A stretch of 64,000 nt of DNA from Megalobrama amblycephala (GCF_018812025.1 NC_063057.1:16901138-16965137); one strand, 5' to 3'; counted from the first letter of the stretch, positions 24,165-37,864 are shown. The notes: generated by a model from the letters alone, not told the origin. Numbers and translations: made by a program.

Positions 24165-24893
24165 ACACATTAGCCCTATTTCACCAAGTTCTCAAAAATC
24201 GAATGTTAACTAAAAAGTAACCTATTGCATCAGGCCAAGAGAACATGAATTTGCTGCCATGAGTTTTTACAGATCTACGATCAGTTCAGACTCCTAAAAT
24301 ACTTAATGGCACTATGGGAAACCCTGGAAAGAGCTGATTCCGAATCAGCGAGTCAGGATTCGGCAAAGCAGCTGAGCCCTCAGGCGATGTGACCACCTGT
24401 TACCCACAATGCTCTAACGCCAAGCACTGGGGCGCAGTTGGGTAATCACAGCCTGAGGCGCAGTACTACCCCAGACTCATGTGCCTGGCCTCACTTACCC
24501 TAACAAGGGACAGTGTGTGTTCACACATCCACATCACATGGGTGAACAAGAATCATTTGAATTCATAGAGGAGTCATAAAGGGTAATAAAGCATATGTCA
24601 GTCCTGATTTTGAAGGTGAAGGTGATTGTTAGAGGGTTTAGAAACATACAGCTTTCATTTGATCCCTTTTGTTTTTTTAGTAATGTTTCTTTTGCTGTTG
24701 GTTGTTGAATTAGAACACCCACATTTGAGCGATAGCAACTGTGTGAAGAATAGACTGACATTTAAAGACATTATTTAACCAATCTGAATGATTAATGAAC
24801 AGATTGGCCTGATTTGGTTCTCAAGTTCAAGACTAGATCCAGAAGCAGCAGTTTACAGCTCACCAGAGGGGAAGATATTCGGTGAATAATAAC

Positions 24894-25564
24894 TAGGGAT
24901 GTAACGATGTATCCCGAATCGGTTGAAAAACTATTCAAATGTGATGATTCAAGACGATTGAGATGCTAAATGAATCGCGATACATTTAGGGGGCGGGGGT
25001 TTATATGAATGTATATCTGAGGAGAGCTGACTGGGTTCAGAAAAGTTTAGATGGTATTTTCTTTACATCTTACTTCCGTACAATGCATTTTAAAGTAGTT
25101 TTTATAAGCGCACAGCGCTACTTTTTTTACAGCGCTAACCAAGTGTGTGTTATATTGTTGCAGTTCCATAAGCGCCACCTGCTGTCAAGACAGTGAATTT
25201 GCATTCTCATGCAGCCCCTCTGCCGTTATGAAGTTTTATGTAGCATATGTTTTATGTAGCAGCCTCTCATTTTAAATGGCTACAGATAATTCAGCCTGTA
25301 ATAGAGCAAATAAACATCTTGTTCATGTACTCATATGAAGAGAGTTCTTTTATTTGTACCATTCATTTATTTATTATTTGATGTAGGATTTAAAAAAAAA
25401 AAAAAATTAAATTCAGGATTGTTATAAAGATATTTCAATTTCACAAAGAAATATGCTGCATTTTGTCTGAGAAATAATAAATAGACACATTCACATTAAA
25501 AAATCATGAGAAAATCGTATCGTGAAACAAATATCGTGAATTGTATCGAATCGTGAGTTGAGTG
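24894..25564. mobile_element. Probable DNA element with TAGGGATGTAACGAT start
   Basis: The left end reads TAGGGATGTAACGATGTATC. The right part is rich in atcgtgaattgtatcgaat and cgtgagttgagtg, subterminal TCG-rich motifs in inverted sense. Exact ends and target duplication were not established. Confidence 0.5.
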
Positions 25565-25589
25565 AATAATTTTAATTTTATAAATGTAA

Positions 25590-25870
25590 CACATGAGTAA
25601 CATTAGCATTAAAAAGTTTGGGCTCAGTAAGTTAAAAAATTATCAGCACAACTGGTTTTCAACATTGATAAGAAATGTTTCAAGAGCAGCAATTAGAATG
25701 ATTTCTGAAGGATCATGTGACACTGAAGACTGGAGTAATGATGCTGAAAATTCAGCTTCGCCATCACCAGAATGAAATTAATATGACAAAAATATTAAAG
25801 TTGTTAAAAAGTTTTTAATTTTTTAGTATTTAACAATATTACTATTTTTGATTTTAAAAAATACAGTTTT
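25590..25870. repeat. Inverted partial copy of the dispersed CAAAAGTTTGGGG family
   Basis: It contains gatttctgaaggatcatgtg, acactgaagactggagtaat and gatgctgaaaattcagcttc, the reverse orientation of the 7535 and 40500 copies. The short ORF across it is not a gene. Confidence 0.65.
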
Positions 25871-26021
25871 GGTGAATAGTAGTGTACTGTATATGGACCA
25901 ATTTAGGGTGATTTATCAATTTCTGTAAGGTACAGAAAACCTGAGTGGGAGGAGGTGGTTTTCAAAAATGGGTCAAAAAGCAGAACTTGGTACAGATTTA
26001 GTAACTGGCTAGAGTACTCAC

Positions 26022-26128
26022 ATTCCTCCAATAGTAACTGTAGCACAGGTGCGCTCTGGGAAAGCCGGGACGCCACCCGTTTCCATGGCACCGGTGGCAG
26101 CTCTGATGTAATCGACCGTGACATTAAC
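26022..26128 (-). CDS. snd1: snd1 in-window exon e8 (SN domain 3)
   Basis: 107 nt: 35 codons plus AT of an Ile codon. It reads [19 protein letters not shown] then [16 protein letters not shown]. It matches human about 415-447 ([33 protein letters not shown]). The loop between DYIR and VPAF is two residues longer than in human and carries an [10 protein letters not shown] sequence. The acceptor is TTTGCAG and the donor is AT|GTGAGT (near consensus). The AT joins the first A of e9 to make Ile. Confidence 0.97.
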
Positions 26129-27454
26129 CTGCAAAGATACAAAACAAAATGGTTAAATCACCAACAGAGTCAATGTAGGGCCAAGAAACACTGCCTACAT
26201 ACACACACATACACTTTCATAAGCCTGTCAGGGGCTCGGCTATTGAGATAAATTGACCACTGAAGCTACACGTGAGGACACGGAGAACTGCACTGTAACC
26301 CTGTTTTATGATGTCGCATTAAACATGACAGAATTACGCCAAGAAAGAGCAACACATCAAACTCTGAATTTGATATCTTTGTACAGGATTGCAAATCAAG
26401 CGAAAAGCTGGCTGTAAAGGGAAAAAAAATGGATTACAGGCCTTTCAGGGTGGACAAATTGTGTTAGGGCATCTAGCGAGGGGTTTGGTGTGTGCGCGTG
26501 TACAAGCATGACTGCGGGCTACTTTCCAAGGTCACCCTGAGTCAGTGTGAATCATGTCAGGCTAGACCATAGATCTCCCCAGAGGAAGCCAGACCAAACA
26601 TGGAAACTGTTTATCACAAAGCGAGAAAGAGGCGGGGACCGGTAACTATTTCGCTCGACTACGATAGAAAGTGGAAGTGAAGAGGATAACCAAATCGGAT
26701 TATTTCACACCAAACTGCTTCAGGTTAAGAAATCGACTCCATTTGTGTCAAACTCTGTCTGAGGTCATAGGATCATCCCGGAGGGGCCACCGCATGTGGT
26801 GTATTCTTGTTAGCTCGGAGCAAATAAAGAAGCGGCGTTGAGATATTCAGAGATAGGAGACTGTGATCCAGGCAATACCGTTCAATCAGTTCAGAGCAAA
26901 CAGAGGGTTGGAAGCTAATCTGAAATAGTAAGCCGGATCTCCCATCTGTCTTGACATGCAGGGGGGAAGATCAGTCATTAATCGGGATGGCACCAATAAC
27001 AATCCAAGGACAAAGACTTCACGTGACCGAACGCCCCATCCACGGTCCTCTTCGAGTGTGTGGATTGATTGCATCCTGTTAAAGAATGCACGACCTCAAT
27101 TCATTAGTGCATGTGTGTAAAGCTACCTTAGAGAAATGAGGCACAACTAATGTGTCAAAACACTTCCCTCCAATCTAAAGGGCCCCGTCCAAAGGATGAC
27201 GAGAGCGAACCATATGTTCAGGAACAATAATTTCAGAATTTTCAGTCTAAAACTAAACTATGCCCTATAAATTTGGAGAGGATTTCTTTCTGAATCTTTC
27301 CAGGGTTGTTGACAGAGAATTTTGAGAGGCTGAGGTTTGTGTGGAAAGTTTTACAATCTTGGGTATACAACAAAGAACTGCACTCAATGGCACTTAAACT
27401 TCGTGATTTGGTCGTCAGTAGAGACAAGGATTGCAAAATTCTGGGAGTTCTCAA

Positions 27455-27790
27455 AGTTGGAAACTTTCTATGGGAATTAACAGGAATATATGGGAATTAA
27501 TGGGAATAAACTGGAAATGTTCAAAATTGCAGGTTAGCCTACATCTTGCAGCATAATCTTAGTTAAAACAACCAGTTTTAATGCAAATTCAATTCAATTT
27601 CTCTCAAATCACATGCATACAGCACAATATTTACTGCAGGGTTATTGAGTCCATACCCCTGAATCTGCTTTCATTTTACAATTTTAATGGGATTTTTTTT
27701 TGGGGGGGGGGGGGGGGGGTATGCTTATATTCAACATGTTTGTATAAATAACTAATGTATAATTTCCCATAATTCCTGTTAAGTTCCAGA
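27455..27790. repeat. Foldback-like repeat with G18 run
   Basis: The motif gggaattaacaggaat near 27472 has an inverted counterpart (cccataattcctgttaag) near 27765. A T9-G18 junction lies at 27693-27719. The boundaries are approximate. Confidence 0.5.
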
Positions 27791-30700
27791 AATGTTCTGC
27801 CCCTTCGCAACTAATATTGACTAATATTTTTTTACCATTATTCACGCTTGTCACCTTAATTTAGTAATAGATTGTTTAATATCGGCTAATATTAAATCAC
27901 AGACTTTAGTTTATGTCGATTGAATTTTATGCTGTCATTTTGCATTATGCAAATGTTTCCACCATTTCCACACATCGAAACAGACCATCTTCAGACAAAG
28001 CAGATAAAAAGTTAGTGAATTCAATTTGATTAGTCAAACCATTCTCTCGAATAAACAAATTTGATGGCAAGTCAGGCTGGTGAGGCTGTATTTTGCAACA
28101 TTTTAAATGTATTCAACCTAAAAATTGTGTGTTAGAATAAGCATGGCCTAAAAGCACATCTATTTTGCTTAAAACTATTAAAACATTTGGTCAAAAATAA
28201 TGAGACTGGTCTCTTTTGATGTGGCATCCTGAGTCTTAACAGGTAAAGCAACCCTGTACAACATGTACTATTTGAAATTACTCAATTACCCAGGTATTAT
28301 TATAAGTTCTTATTATAATATTTACTTTAAATATCAGCCATTTATTCTCAAATGAAAAATCTACAGTTTAACAAATTGGACAGAGAGAAAAAAAAAAGAA
28401 ATTTGAAACCATCTAGAATAAATTTAATACACAAAATAATTTTGCAAACAAATAAATGCATAAAAATATATATTTTTAATGCAGTAGTATATTGATTATT
28501 TAATCAAATTAAATTTAAATAAAACAATTACTGATTCTGCTTAACATTATAGGAAACTTAAACACTTAAAATGTCATTGAAAGTGCTATTCTTCAAAGCT
28601 AAGGTAGCAAAACCAAAATTACTAAGTTAACTTTTCTGAATTCTCACCCAGCTACAATGGTAAACAGCTGCCAATAGCACTAACAATGGTGCTCACATTA
28701 AAACAAACGTATTGTGGTTATGTTCTACATAATATGTGAATATAGATTTACAGTAATAAGACAGAAATGTGACATTGCACAATAAGGCAAAGGGTGAGAA
28801 AGTTACATGCTCTGAACGAATTCCTAAAGTTGTATGTCTCTACTTCTGGAATTCAATCCATCTATCCCCTCCAATTCATTTGTCTCAAAATGACAATGTA
28901 ACTCAGTCTAGTGGACATAATGGAAGTTCATTAGGTGGGGGAAACCTGTGGACACTCATTTTCTTACCCCAGGAGTTTAGTGCTTCATCAACAAATAAAG
29001 CACAAAATAATTGCATTTTCATCCCCTACTTCTACTCTCTCCAGTTCCCTCTCTGAAAGGCAGAGACAGCTCTGCACCATTGGGCAGGAGTAATGAGCTT
29101 GGTTGAACGACAACATGCCCTTCTTAAGAAACACAAAGCGCAAACGATTCCCGCTCGTTCAGAGGAGCAAAAGTGCTTATGGAGAAACAAAATGAATGAG
29201 AAAAGCAAGAAGTGGCGGCACATGTGGGAAGCAGATGACACATTAAATGGGCTTTTAGAGTCATGCCTGAATAGAAAGATCTGATCAAAGGACAACAGCA
29301 ATGGAAAGTTTGAAAAAAGCCCAGACAGAACCAGGTGGAAGAGGATAAAGACAGAAAGGGTGCTAATTGCGAAGCATCCATCAAAACGGGGACATATCCA
29401 CTGAAATGTCTAAGGGAAATGCAAAGAGATTGAGCTGGTCCATGTACAGCAATGTACAGATGCTTTCACACTTGGTTTGACTGCTTTGTCCAAACTAGAG
29501 ATGGATTCACCCCCTCCCCTAATGGACTCTTTACATATTGTACTTTAGGGTCCAAACGGTGGTATGTTTGACTCATCAGTGTGAATACCACCATGAGTAA
29601 TTAGATAATGACTCAGGAAGAGGAGATGCCAGCTTTACTGTTTATGTTTTTGTCAGTATGATTTATCAGTAAGATTTTGAAAGTCAGATTTATCATCAAA
29701 ACCATGTGAACTGCTCTCTGAATGCAGTTTATCTGGAGACAAGTAGGCATGACGTTGCGCGTGACAGACTGCACTCATAGCAACCAGGAAAATTCAGAAC
29801 CGGTTATATTAAAAATAAAAAAAGAAAGACATTCTGCAACCAATGTTGTCCGGATTGAATGACTGAGTGCATTCTAGTCCTCCATTTTATGTGGACTCAT
29901 GTATGCTTGACAATTGTTATGAATGCCAACCGAATGTGGATCACAAATGGACACGGTTCCACACCAAAAGCTCTAGTGTGAATGCATCCTAATCGTACAT
30001 GCACATGCATACGAGATGTACAGAGTCAAACCTGCTCTCTGCAAGCTTAAGTCCCTGTGAGTGGAGTCTAATGCGGTGAGGGTAGGTGTAGTCAGGAAAC
30101 TCTGTAATACATATTTCATGGATTAAAAGTGAGCTGCTAGTCTCACATGCCACTGTAATTCCCTCTAAAGCAGAAGCCAAATTGAGGAAAAAAGATGAAT
30201 GAAGTCTGCACTGCTCTGCCGTGGCTGCAGCAATGTGCATCAGGGTAACATGCGAAAACTCAGCACGTCCTCTTCCATACAAATGAACCAACTAATAAAC
30301 AAAGCATAACTTATGGAACATACCTGCATAAACACAGACATCAAACACTTGACACTGACATTCCACTCAGTCACTGCCTCTTGTTCACACCCCTCACACA
30401 CACACGCGCATGCACACACACACATAACAGGAGGCACTTTGAGCGGGCAGGATTATCCAAACGTGCTCTTTCCTGATAAGTGGATTAATGCAACATTTTC
30501 ATTTGACTTTTTCGCTGAGGCAGAGACCCTCTACAGAGGCGCTACTTAGAAAGTTAGCCAAATCTAGCTTTGGATTATGTCACTGGAAAGTTCTGTTTCA
30601 ATACCGAGAGGAGAAAATGCACTTCTTCCATTACCCACTGCTAGTGAATGCCACTCATTCTCTCCCTCCTTTCAAAAGAAGAGAACACGATCTGAAATGG

Positions 30701-31025
30701 ACGCCATGCTCCAAGTTTTTCCATTCCAGAGCTACAACACTTGGATGGAGCTCGTCTACCTCCTTTCCTTTCATCTTCTCGTGCCATTGAACTCTGATAT
30801 TGATCACATACTCTGACAATTTAAAAAAAGCTGACCTTTAACCTCTTCGAGGGCCTCTTTTTGAAGACTACGGCCATGTTAAAGTGACAGAAGATGGATA
30901 AAACACCAACAAATCCATCAAAATCAGCTCAAGCTCTCATGCTAATACTCTGGAAACAAAAGTCAGGTACTATTTGCCTCTCATGACCAACTGGAATGCA
31001 GCCCGTAGAGAACGAACGGCATCTC

Positions 31026-31565
31026 AAGGGGCTTTCGCAACAGAGGAATCTTTTCATAGTTCCTAGAACTATGCCACTATTCCTAGAACTTGCCGTGTTC
31101 GCACCGCAGGAACTAGGAACAATTTTAGTTGGGGGAACTAAATTAGCTCCTACTTTAGAGTAGGGTCTAAACCAGCACTATAGGAACTCTCAGTGATGTG
31201 AGTGTATGTTTACTTCACGATCATGGGAAACAGCGATAACAGCATTTACCTGTTGTCTGCAGGGTTGTGTTCTTTTCTCAACCTCAATGATATGTAATAC
31301 TAAAAGTTGTCATTTCGTCTCTTAGCCCCACTTTCCATAAATTATGCGTTTACATTCCATCGCCATTATCAGGAAACCCACAACAAACACAGCTTTAGCA
31401 TTTGTAAATGCCGCACTTAAAGACGCCGCTGTCTGCCGCTTCTGAGTTCCTATTCCTGGTACAAATGCAACCAGGAACATGGCCCGGGGTAGAAATTAGT
31501 TCTCGGGGAACTATCCTAGTGGCTAGAACTGAGTTTCTAGAACTATTCAGTGCGAAAGCCCCTTT
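31026..31565. mobile_element. 540-bp element with AAGGGGCTTTCGCA ends
   Basis: The left end AAGGGGCTTTCGCA (31026 on) is the perfect complement of TGCGAAAGCCCCTT (31551 on). Subterminal tagttcctagaact motifs also recur inverted (gagtttctagaactattcag). It is non-coding. No clear target duplication was found. Confidence 0.7.
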
Positions 31566-33718
31566 AAATGCCAGAAACTCTGAAAATCAAAAGGTTCTAT
31601 GCATAAAATCATCCCTTCTGCCGTGATCTGGCAGAAATGAGCCATTAGATTTCTATTTTTCCAGCAACAAAACAATCAGTCTTTAACAACGGCCCCATTT
31701 TATAGTTATGAACTTATATAATTGCCCAGATTTCATTTCTCTTTTAAACAGTTGGAACATTACATTTTCCATGGCTGTTGCCAGGGCAGCAGGGGAGATG
31801 CTAAAATGCGGCATGCCTCAGTACAAGGCCTCATCCTCACACCACATTGTGTCCTAGCAACAACTAAAAGCCTGTTAACGAGTGATTGCTTTTTATTTAA
31901 AAACTCATTGCTGTAACCACTGTCAACCCAATATTCACAATAGTGTTCAATCAACATGTGTTTCATTGACCATTGCTTTAACTCTTGCATTTGGTCCATC
32001 CCAATACTGAATTACAACCTCAATTTCATCTAAAAAAAAAAAAATAATTAACCCAGAAATAGTTAAGAAATGCTAAGTTTGACTCTGAAGATCAAATATG
32101 ATTAACTCTATACACTACTAATTTAAGTTGAAGCACTTCTGACACTTAATGAGCCAAAATTGAATGATTGCCACACTCATATCTTCTTGAGCGGGATAAA
32201 TTCTGAATGAATTCAAACATTTCCACACTGTTTGCATTAATATGCAAACTGGCATCTTATCACACAGTGCGTTGTATAAATCTTGTTGACTACCGCTGAG
32301 TGCATACACGGGGAAATGCAAAAAATCCGATCTGAGATTAAACTCGTTGCTTTCCATTTCCCGTCTCTAGTGTCGGAATATTTGAATGATTCCAGGTCAG
32401 TGAACCAGACTTCTGTAAAAAGAAGAGGCAATAAAATATTGGTTTCTAGGAGCTGCCTTACGATCATACAAGGACAATATAAAGCTGCATTAGTAATCCA
32501 CGCTTCTGGTGATCATTTATGAGAAAATGTCTGTGTGCGAGGAAATGTGCTGTCATATTTCTTTGGTGTTAAATCTAGCAGGCTGCGCTTTTCGATATTC
32601 TGCACATAAACACTGAATTGTTTGGGTGAGAGAAGTCATGAACAGACAATGTGCAGCTTTACAATCTGTCTATCATATTTTAATAAGTCCCAATATGACA
32701 GAATTTTCAGAACACCCCACACCAGTTTATACCCTGCTGTCCCAATTAAAACTGCAACTTTTGATGCAAAGTATTTCTGTTTGTTATGAGTGACACAGAT
32801 GGAAACCCTTCATGTTTTAGTTACTTCAAAATATTTTTTTAAATCAGCCCATGTACTTTCTTAATACACATCCCTGCTTTTTTGTGAGTGATTCATTGAT
32901 GCATGTTAAATGAACTAACAACTTCTCAGAGCATTCATCTATCTAGGTTCTATTAAATTATTCTATTTTACTTTTACATTCATTTGACACAACACATTTT
33001 AGACAGGAAACTCAACAAAATAGGAATTTTTACATAATTTTGTGGTTTTGTCTGTTCAAAAATATATATTTTTAACACGTTAAACTGAAAAAAATAAAAT
33101 AAAATCGCAAAAATAAACATTATTTTTGACAGCCCTAATATAATTTCTCTCTATAATATTGCATCAAAATATAATAACTTGCTCCACCTTAGAAACGACT
33201 TTCCTAGCTGAAACGCTCTTCATTTTTCAACCCACCCCCTTCATCTGTCATACTGAGACTTTTTATTATCAAATTAATTCATAATGGGAACATTTTTCTT
33301 TATCTTCCTTATTTTCACATTTTGGGACATAATGAAGACCTAATAAAAATACTGATAGAATATTGTGGGGAATAAGTATTGAAAATATACTGTATGACTG
33401 CAAGGGCACTAGTGTGCACATATTTGTGTCTAAATACATCAACAGTTCTCATGTCAATACCCTGTGCTTTGCAATTCTTTGCAAAAAAAAATAAAAAATA
33501 AATAAAAGGGAGGAGGGAAAAAAAAAAAAAAAAACATTTGAGGTTCTATGAATAAATTCTACGTGTTCAAGGTCTGTGTGGTCAATCTGCTTAGTGACTC
33601 CAAACAGAATATAGAAACTCAGAAAGAAAACAACTCCGCTTCCATATGCAACATGGAAAGAAACTTTTATACAGAAAGAATAAGGCATAACGTCTGTGCG
33701 AGAATGTCAGTCTCTCAC

Positions 33719-33820
33719 CTTCTTGCCAATGAGCTTCTTTCTCAAGAATTCCCGAGCCTCAAACATGTAAGGAATGTCGTAGAGTGGACGGAAACGCTTG
33801 TCTTTGTCCTTGTTCTTCTC
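33719..33820 (-). CDS. snd1: snd1 in-window exon e7 (SN domain 3, includes variable lysine-rich loop)
   Basis: 102 nt, 34 codons in phase 0: [10 protein letters not shown] then [20 protein letters not shown] and IGKK. The second part matches human SND1 about 391-414 exactly. The first ten residues replace the human NTQDKNKKL, so the charged loop after GE is one residue longer and richer in Lys/Asp. The acceptor is TCTACAG and the donor is AAG|GTGAGA. A GA microsatellite (33847-33868) lies 27 nt upstream of the acceptor and appears as a CT tract in the transcript. Confidence 0.97.
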
Positions 33821-33846
33821 CTGTAGAGTCAGACAGAATAGGCAAA

Positions 33847-33868
33847 AAGAGAGAGAGAGAGAGAGAGA
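33847..33868. repeat. (GA)n microsatellite beside the e7 acceptor
   Basis: Eleven GA units, a CT tract in transcript sense, 27 nt upstream of e7. It may serve as an extended polypyrimidine tract. Confidence 0.9.
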
Positions 33869-35449
33869 AAGACAGACAAAGTCAATATCACATAACAAGT
33901 GAAAAATAGCCTTCCGTCCCAAACAGGAACAACATTTAATCACTTCCTTAGTCTCTCATATGACTTCCTACCAAAATGAGGTTTGGAGCTTCCTGTCTTC
34001 CTCCCCCTCACCATCTTTCCAATTTTACCATTCTCTTAAAACCTAATATCCTTCCTTTTCCCACACAGCCATGCTAATGTGTCAGGATTGGTAGATGACA
34101 CGTCTCATTGTCTCGATCTCTTGGTGTGCCAGGCATGTGACTCCGCAAGCTATACGAGATGCTCACTGCCACACACATTGATATACTAGAAATAGAACCT
34201 CATTTACATTTTTCATAAGAAAGGGAAAAAAGGCTGTTATTTTCCCAGAGAAATGCCAAAAAACACTCAGTCTGTTCAATATTCGAGCTCCCATATCGCA
34301 GCTGAGGCCATGACAGTATGAATTAACACACAACATTGACTACATTCAGAGCCACTCTGCATAAAATAGGAAAAAAGGTAATGTGTGTGTTGAGGGAAGG
34401 AACACTAACCAAATGGCTCCATCTTTTATAGTGAATCAGTAGATCTAGTTAACAGAACCAGTCTGATTTAGTTCTCAAGTTCAGAGCCACTCTACCTGAA
34501 GTAGAAAAAAGTTGTTGTTTCTTTTGTATTGTACAAAGGAACATTCAGGCCTTGTTGCATTTGTCAATCAGATCACAAGTAGACGAGGGAGACATAACCA
34601 TTTACATCTGGTATTTTAATCCGTCTCTTTTGTCCACTTTCAACCACTTCTGTCCAGCTTTCTTCGAGGGAAGGCTATATGTATGGGTTTTTTTCAGATC
34701 TAATAGACAAAATAAGCTTGCGCAAATTACATATGAACACTTGGAGATGACGGAAAAACAGAGCATCATTTTGTTTCTGCACTGACCACCGCAAGACCAC
34801 ACCAGGAATGTTGAGAACATTGTGCTTGGTACGTTTTTCGTCTTCAAACCAAACTTGGGTCTTCAGCCGACAAAGTTTAAATTCCGTCTGGCTAGGTTGC
34901 TCCATAATGTTTAGTCTTCTAGTGGTTGTTCGAAAACATTCAACCACATGAGCGTCTACACCATGAAAGCAATCTGGTCAAATGCGTTTTTGACTACCTA
35001 TGGAAGTGGACAAGCTCAAAACTTTTTACACCCCATTTACACCTGTATTTAACGTCATTCATTTGTGATCCAATCGACCAACACGCATCTTAATTCCAGG
35101 TGTAAACAGGACCTAAGCAAATCACTCCATCTTTTCAATGAAACAGTAGATCCAGTTAATAAAACCAGTTTGATTTGCTCATTCTTTGGACTGATTCAGT
35201 CCTTAAGTTGAAATCATTGATTCAATGATCAAGTCAGAACTGTTAACAGACTGGTCAAGAGAAAAGTTATTAGGGAATAAAAACTTATTTTTATTTTGGC
35301 TGAACAAACTATTGCATTGCTTTGAAATATTTGAAATAAAGTCCTTTATAACCGTTAGAAAAGCTCTGCTTCCCATTCATTTTAACTGTATGGAAAAAGA
35401 AACCAGTAATTAAATATCTATATATTAATTAAAATATCTCCTTTTATGT

Positions 35450-35535
35450 TTCACGAAATTCAGTCTGACAGAACAACAAGAGGGTGATTAAATTACAATT
35501 TTATTTTTATTATAAGTGAACTATCCCTTTAAGAA
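35450..35535. repeat. Right half of a TTAA-type MITE
   Basis: It ends in AAGTGAACTATCCCTTTAAG after an A/T-rich stretch with aacaagagggtgattaaatt, the right terminus of the family seen at 47317. The left end was not found. Confidence 0.5.
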
Positions 35536-36750
35536 TCATGTGCCGATATTGCTCTACAGCTACTGAATTTTTTAGAATTGGCTGAATCCAGGCAACAACT
35601 TGCTTAAAGGAAAAACAAACTAGAGAGAGACTACTAACAACAGAGTCAGGATGAGGCGTAGCTTGTGGGAGAGATGAGAGAGATCGGACTGTTAACCCCA
35701 AAGACCAAATCTTAGGGCGAATAAAAGCATATTGACTTAAAAAGCATAAATCTCAGGGAGTTTTAAATCCTCACGCTCTGATTCCAGTAAACGTTTATCT
35801 GTGCTGCAAATAACTCACCTAAAACCACATCATCTGCACCCACGTGGTCTGATATTTAATATAAAATAAAACTGTATCGACCACCCAGTTCTGAGAGTGA
35901 GACGTTGCATTTAATGCGCAGAGACATCTTTCAGGACGGCTAAAGAACTGTGCCGATGGAATATAATACAGACAGAAACCCCTGACGGTGAAAGAGAGGA
36001 CAACCCATTTCGAGCCTGTCTATAAATATCCACGGCAATTCCTTTCCCCCAAGCAAGAAAAGCAGAGGGAGGCCATGCAGTTGTGCGTTAGAGTGTGTGT
36101 TTTTGTGTAAGTGTTGGTAAGAGCGAGTGTTCAGGGTTTTGCTAGTTGATCATGAATGTCAGCAAGCACGTTACATACACAAATACAGCAATCTGTGCTT
36201 CTGTTTTGAATACAAGCAGCCTGAAATCATGCAATATATGACCCGTGTGATGGGATTAATGTACTAATTGAAGCTGTAACATGCAAGCGCCGTATGTCAC
36301 TGATAAAACACTCAAAATCAAGAAGCAAATGATCCTTTGAATCTTAAGCAATAAACAAATTCAATATTTTCATCTTATTATGTCCACTAGGCAGTTGTAA
36401 CGCTGCTGAATAGCAAAATTAGTGGACGACAAAAAGCTTGGTGTCGATTGTCAAGATAAAAAGTCTTTGTCATTGTATTGAGCAACTCAAGTGTGTTCTG
36501 CAAAGACATGGAAGGCTGGTTACTGAACCGTGTGAGGAGAAATGAGGATTTCTGCGCCTGGCTGACATGCCGATGTTTGCCTGTTACTGGCTCCTAAAAA
36601 TGACGGTTTGGCTGCATGCGGTGAGCGCAAGAATGGTTTCATTCTGCAAAGGCTAACAGGACAGAACAAGACCTGAGCAACCATCAGTCAGGTACGACAA
36701 GCAAAACAATCATGTGTGGCTACATTAGGGGAAAATTACTATTACAACAC

Positions 36751-37600
36751 TTAAAGTTTAGTTAACTCAAACTTTGAACGCCTTCATGTTATTCAAAATC
36801 AAATGATTTTCTTTCAGAGGGTCTTTCAAAATGTGGACTGGTGCTGTTGATCTATAAAAATAGTTCCATGTCTATATTCCAACTCTGCGCAGTTAAGTCT
36901 GACCATCTTCTCTAAAGAACCAATGACGTATAAAATTACTGACACAAATCTTGACCTGAACGTGTAATTGGAGCAGTGAAGTGGTTTTAAAATATGACTC
37001 AAAATCAGTAAGTCTCTTAAATTATTAGATTTTAGACATTCTTACTTGTTAGTGACCCTAGCACCGCTTCAGAAGACTTATTGACTTTTAGAATATAGTG
37101 CACACTAGTGTCATTACAAGTAGCGACTTCAATACCAAGGTCAATACTGAAATTTTAAAAGATGTCACACTTTGAGCTCTGTTGAATGGATTTGTAAACA
37201 CCTCTGATTGGCCACTGTGTTCACGTGCAGATATGTCTGTGATTGGCTACAATGATCAACGCTTCAAAAACATGTTGTAAATAGACATCAGTGACGCTCT
37301 TCACTGAGCGCTTACACTGGAGCATTTGAAAGCAGGCGTCTATCAGCGGACCGGTCACATTTTTAAAATGTCAGTATCGACTTTGTATCGAAGTCGGTAC
37401 TTTTGACAACATTAGTGCACACATCATATGAACTACTTATATGATACTTTAATGGTGCTTTTTTTTTTTAGCTGGACAGTCCCAGTGCTCATTACAAAGT
37501 ATGTGGAATTGCTACAATCTTTCCACTTTTGAAGCCCATAGAAGAAAGTCACACGTTTGGAACAAAATGAGGGAGCGTAAATGACATGTTCGTTTTGCCT
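36751..37600. mobile_element. Degenerate TTAA-type element with an internal insertion
   Basis: The left end ttaaagtttagttaactc and the right part tttgaagcccatagaagaaa, cgtaaatgacatgttcgttt resemble the family of 16606-17007. The element at 37120-37402 is embedded in it. The right boundary is approximate. Confidence 0.4.
37120..37402. mobile_element. Inverted-repeat element with ~45-bp imperfect arms
   Basis: Left arm 37120-37165 (gcgacttcaataccaaggtc, aatactgaaattttaaaaga) is inverted at 37357-37402 (ttttaaaatgtcagtatcga, ctttgtatcgaagtcggtac). It encloses about 190 bp and is non-coding. Confidence 0.65.
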
Positions 37601-37833
37601 TCAATCAAGCCTAATGTATTATCTAAGAGTGGCATGTCATGCAACACACCTTAGTTCCTGATGTTTAAATCACACACACCTCTCACACATACATAGATTT
37701 CTTTGTCTCGTACCTATATGCACCACTCGCATTTTCATTCCTGATTCTCTCTCTCTCTCTTTTTCTCATTAGCCAATCTTATTATCTTCAGGTGATAAAT
37801 GGTCAAAGGATTGAATGTGACTCTGAAGCAGAC

Positions 37834-37835
<2 letters not shown>

Positions 37836-37864
<29 letters not shown>

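Larger units (their letters stand above)
22389..26021 (-). other. snd1 intron e8-e9 (3,633 nt)
   Basis: It is largely repeat: a TTAA element (22456-23218), two fragments of a dispersed family (23219-23560 and 25590-25870), a repeat starting TAGGGATGTAACGAT (24894-25564) and an A44 run (24120-24163). The sequence from 23600 to 24890 has no recognised feature apart from the A-run. Confidence 0.85.
26129..33718 (-). other. snd1 intron e7-e8 (7,590 nt)
   Basis: The intron holds a 540-bp element with matching GGGGCTTTCGCA ends (31026-31565) and a foldback-like repeat around 27455-27790 containing a G18 run. Most of 27800-31000 and 31600-33600 is plain AT-rich intron without identifiable features. 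The ORFs here are short and not protein-like. Confidence 0.85.
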
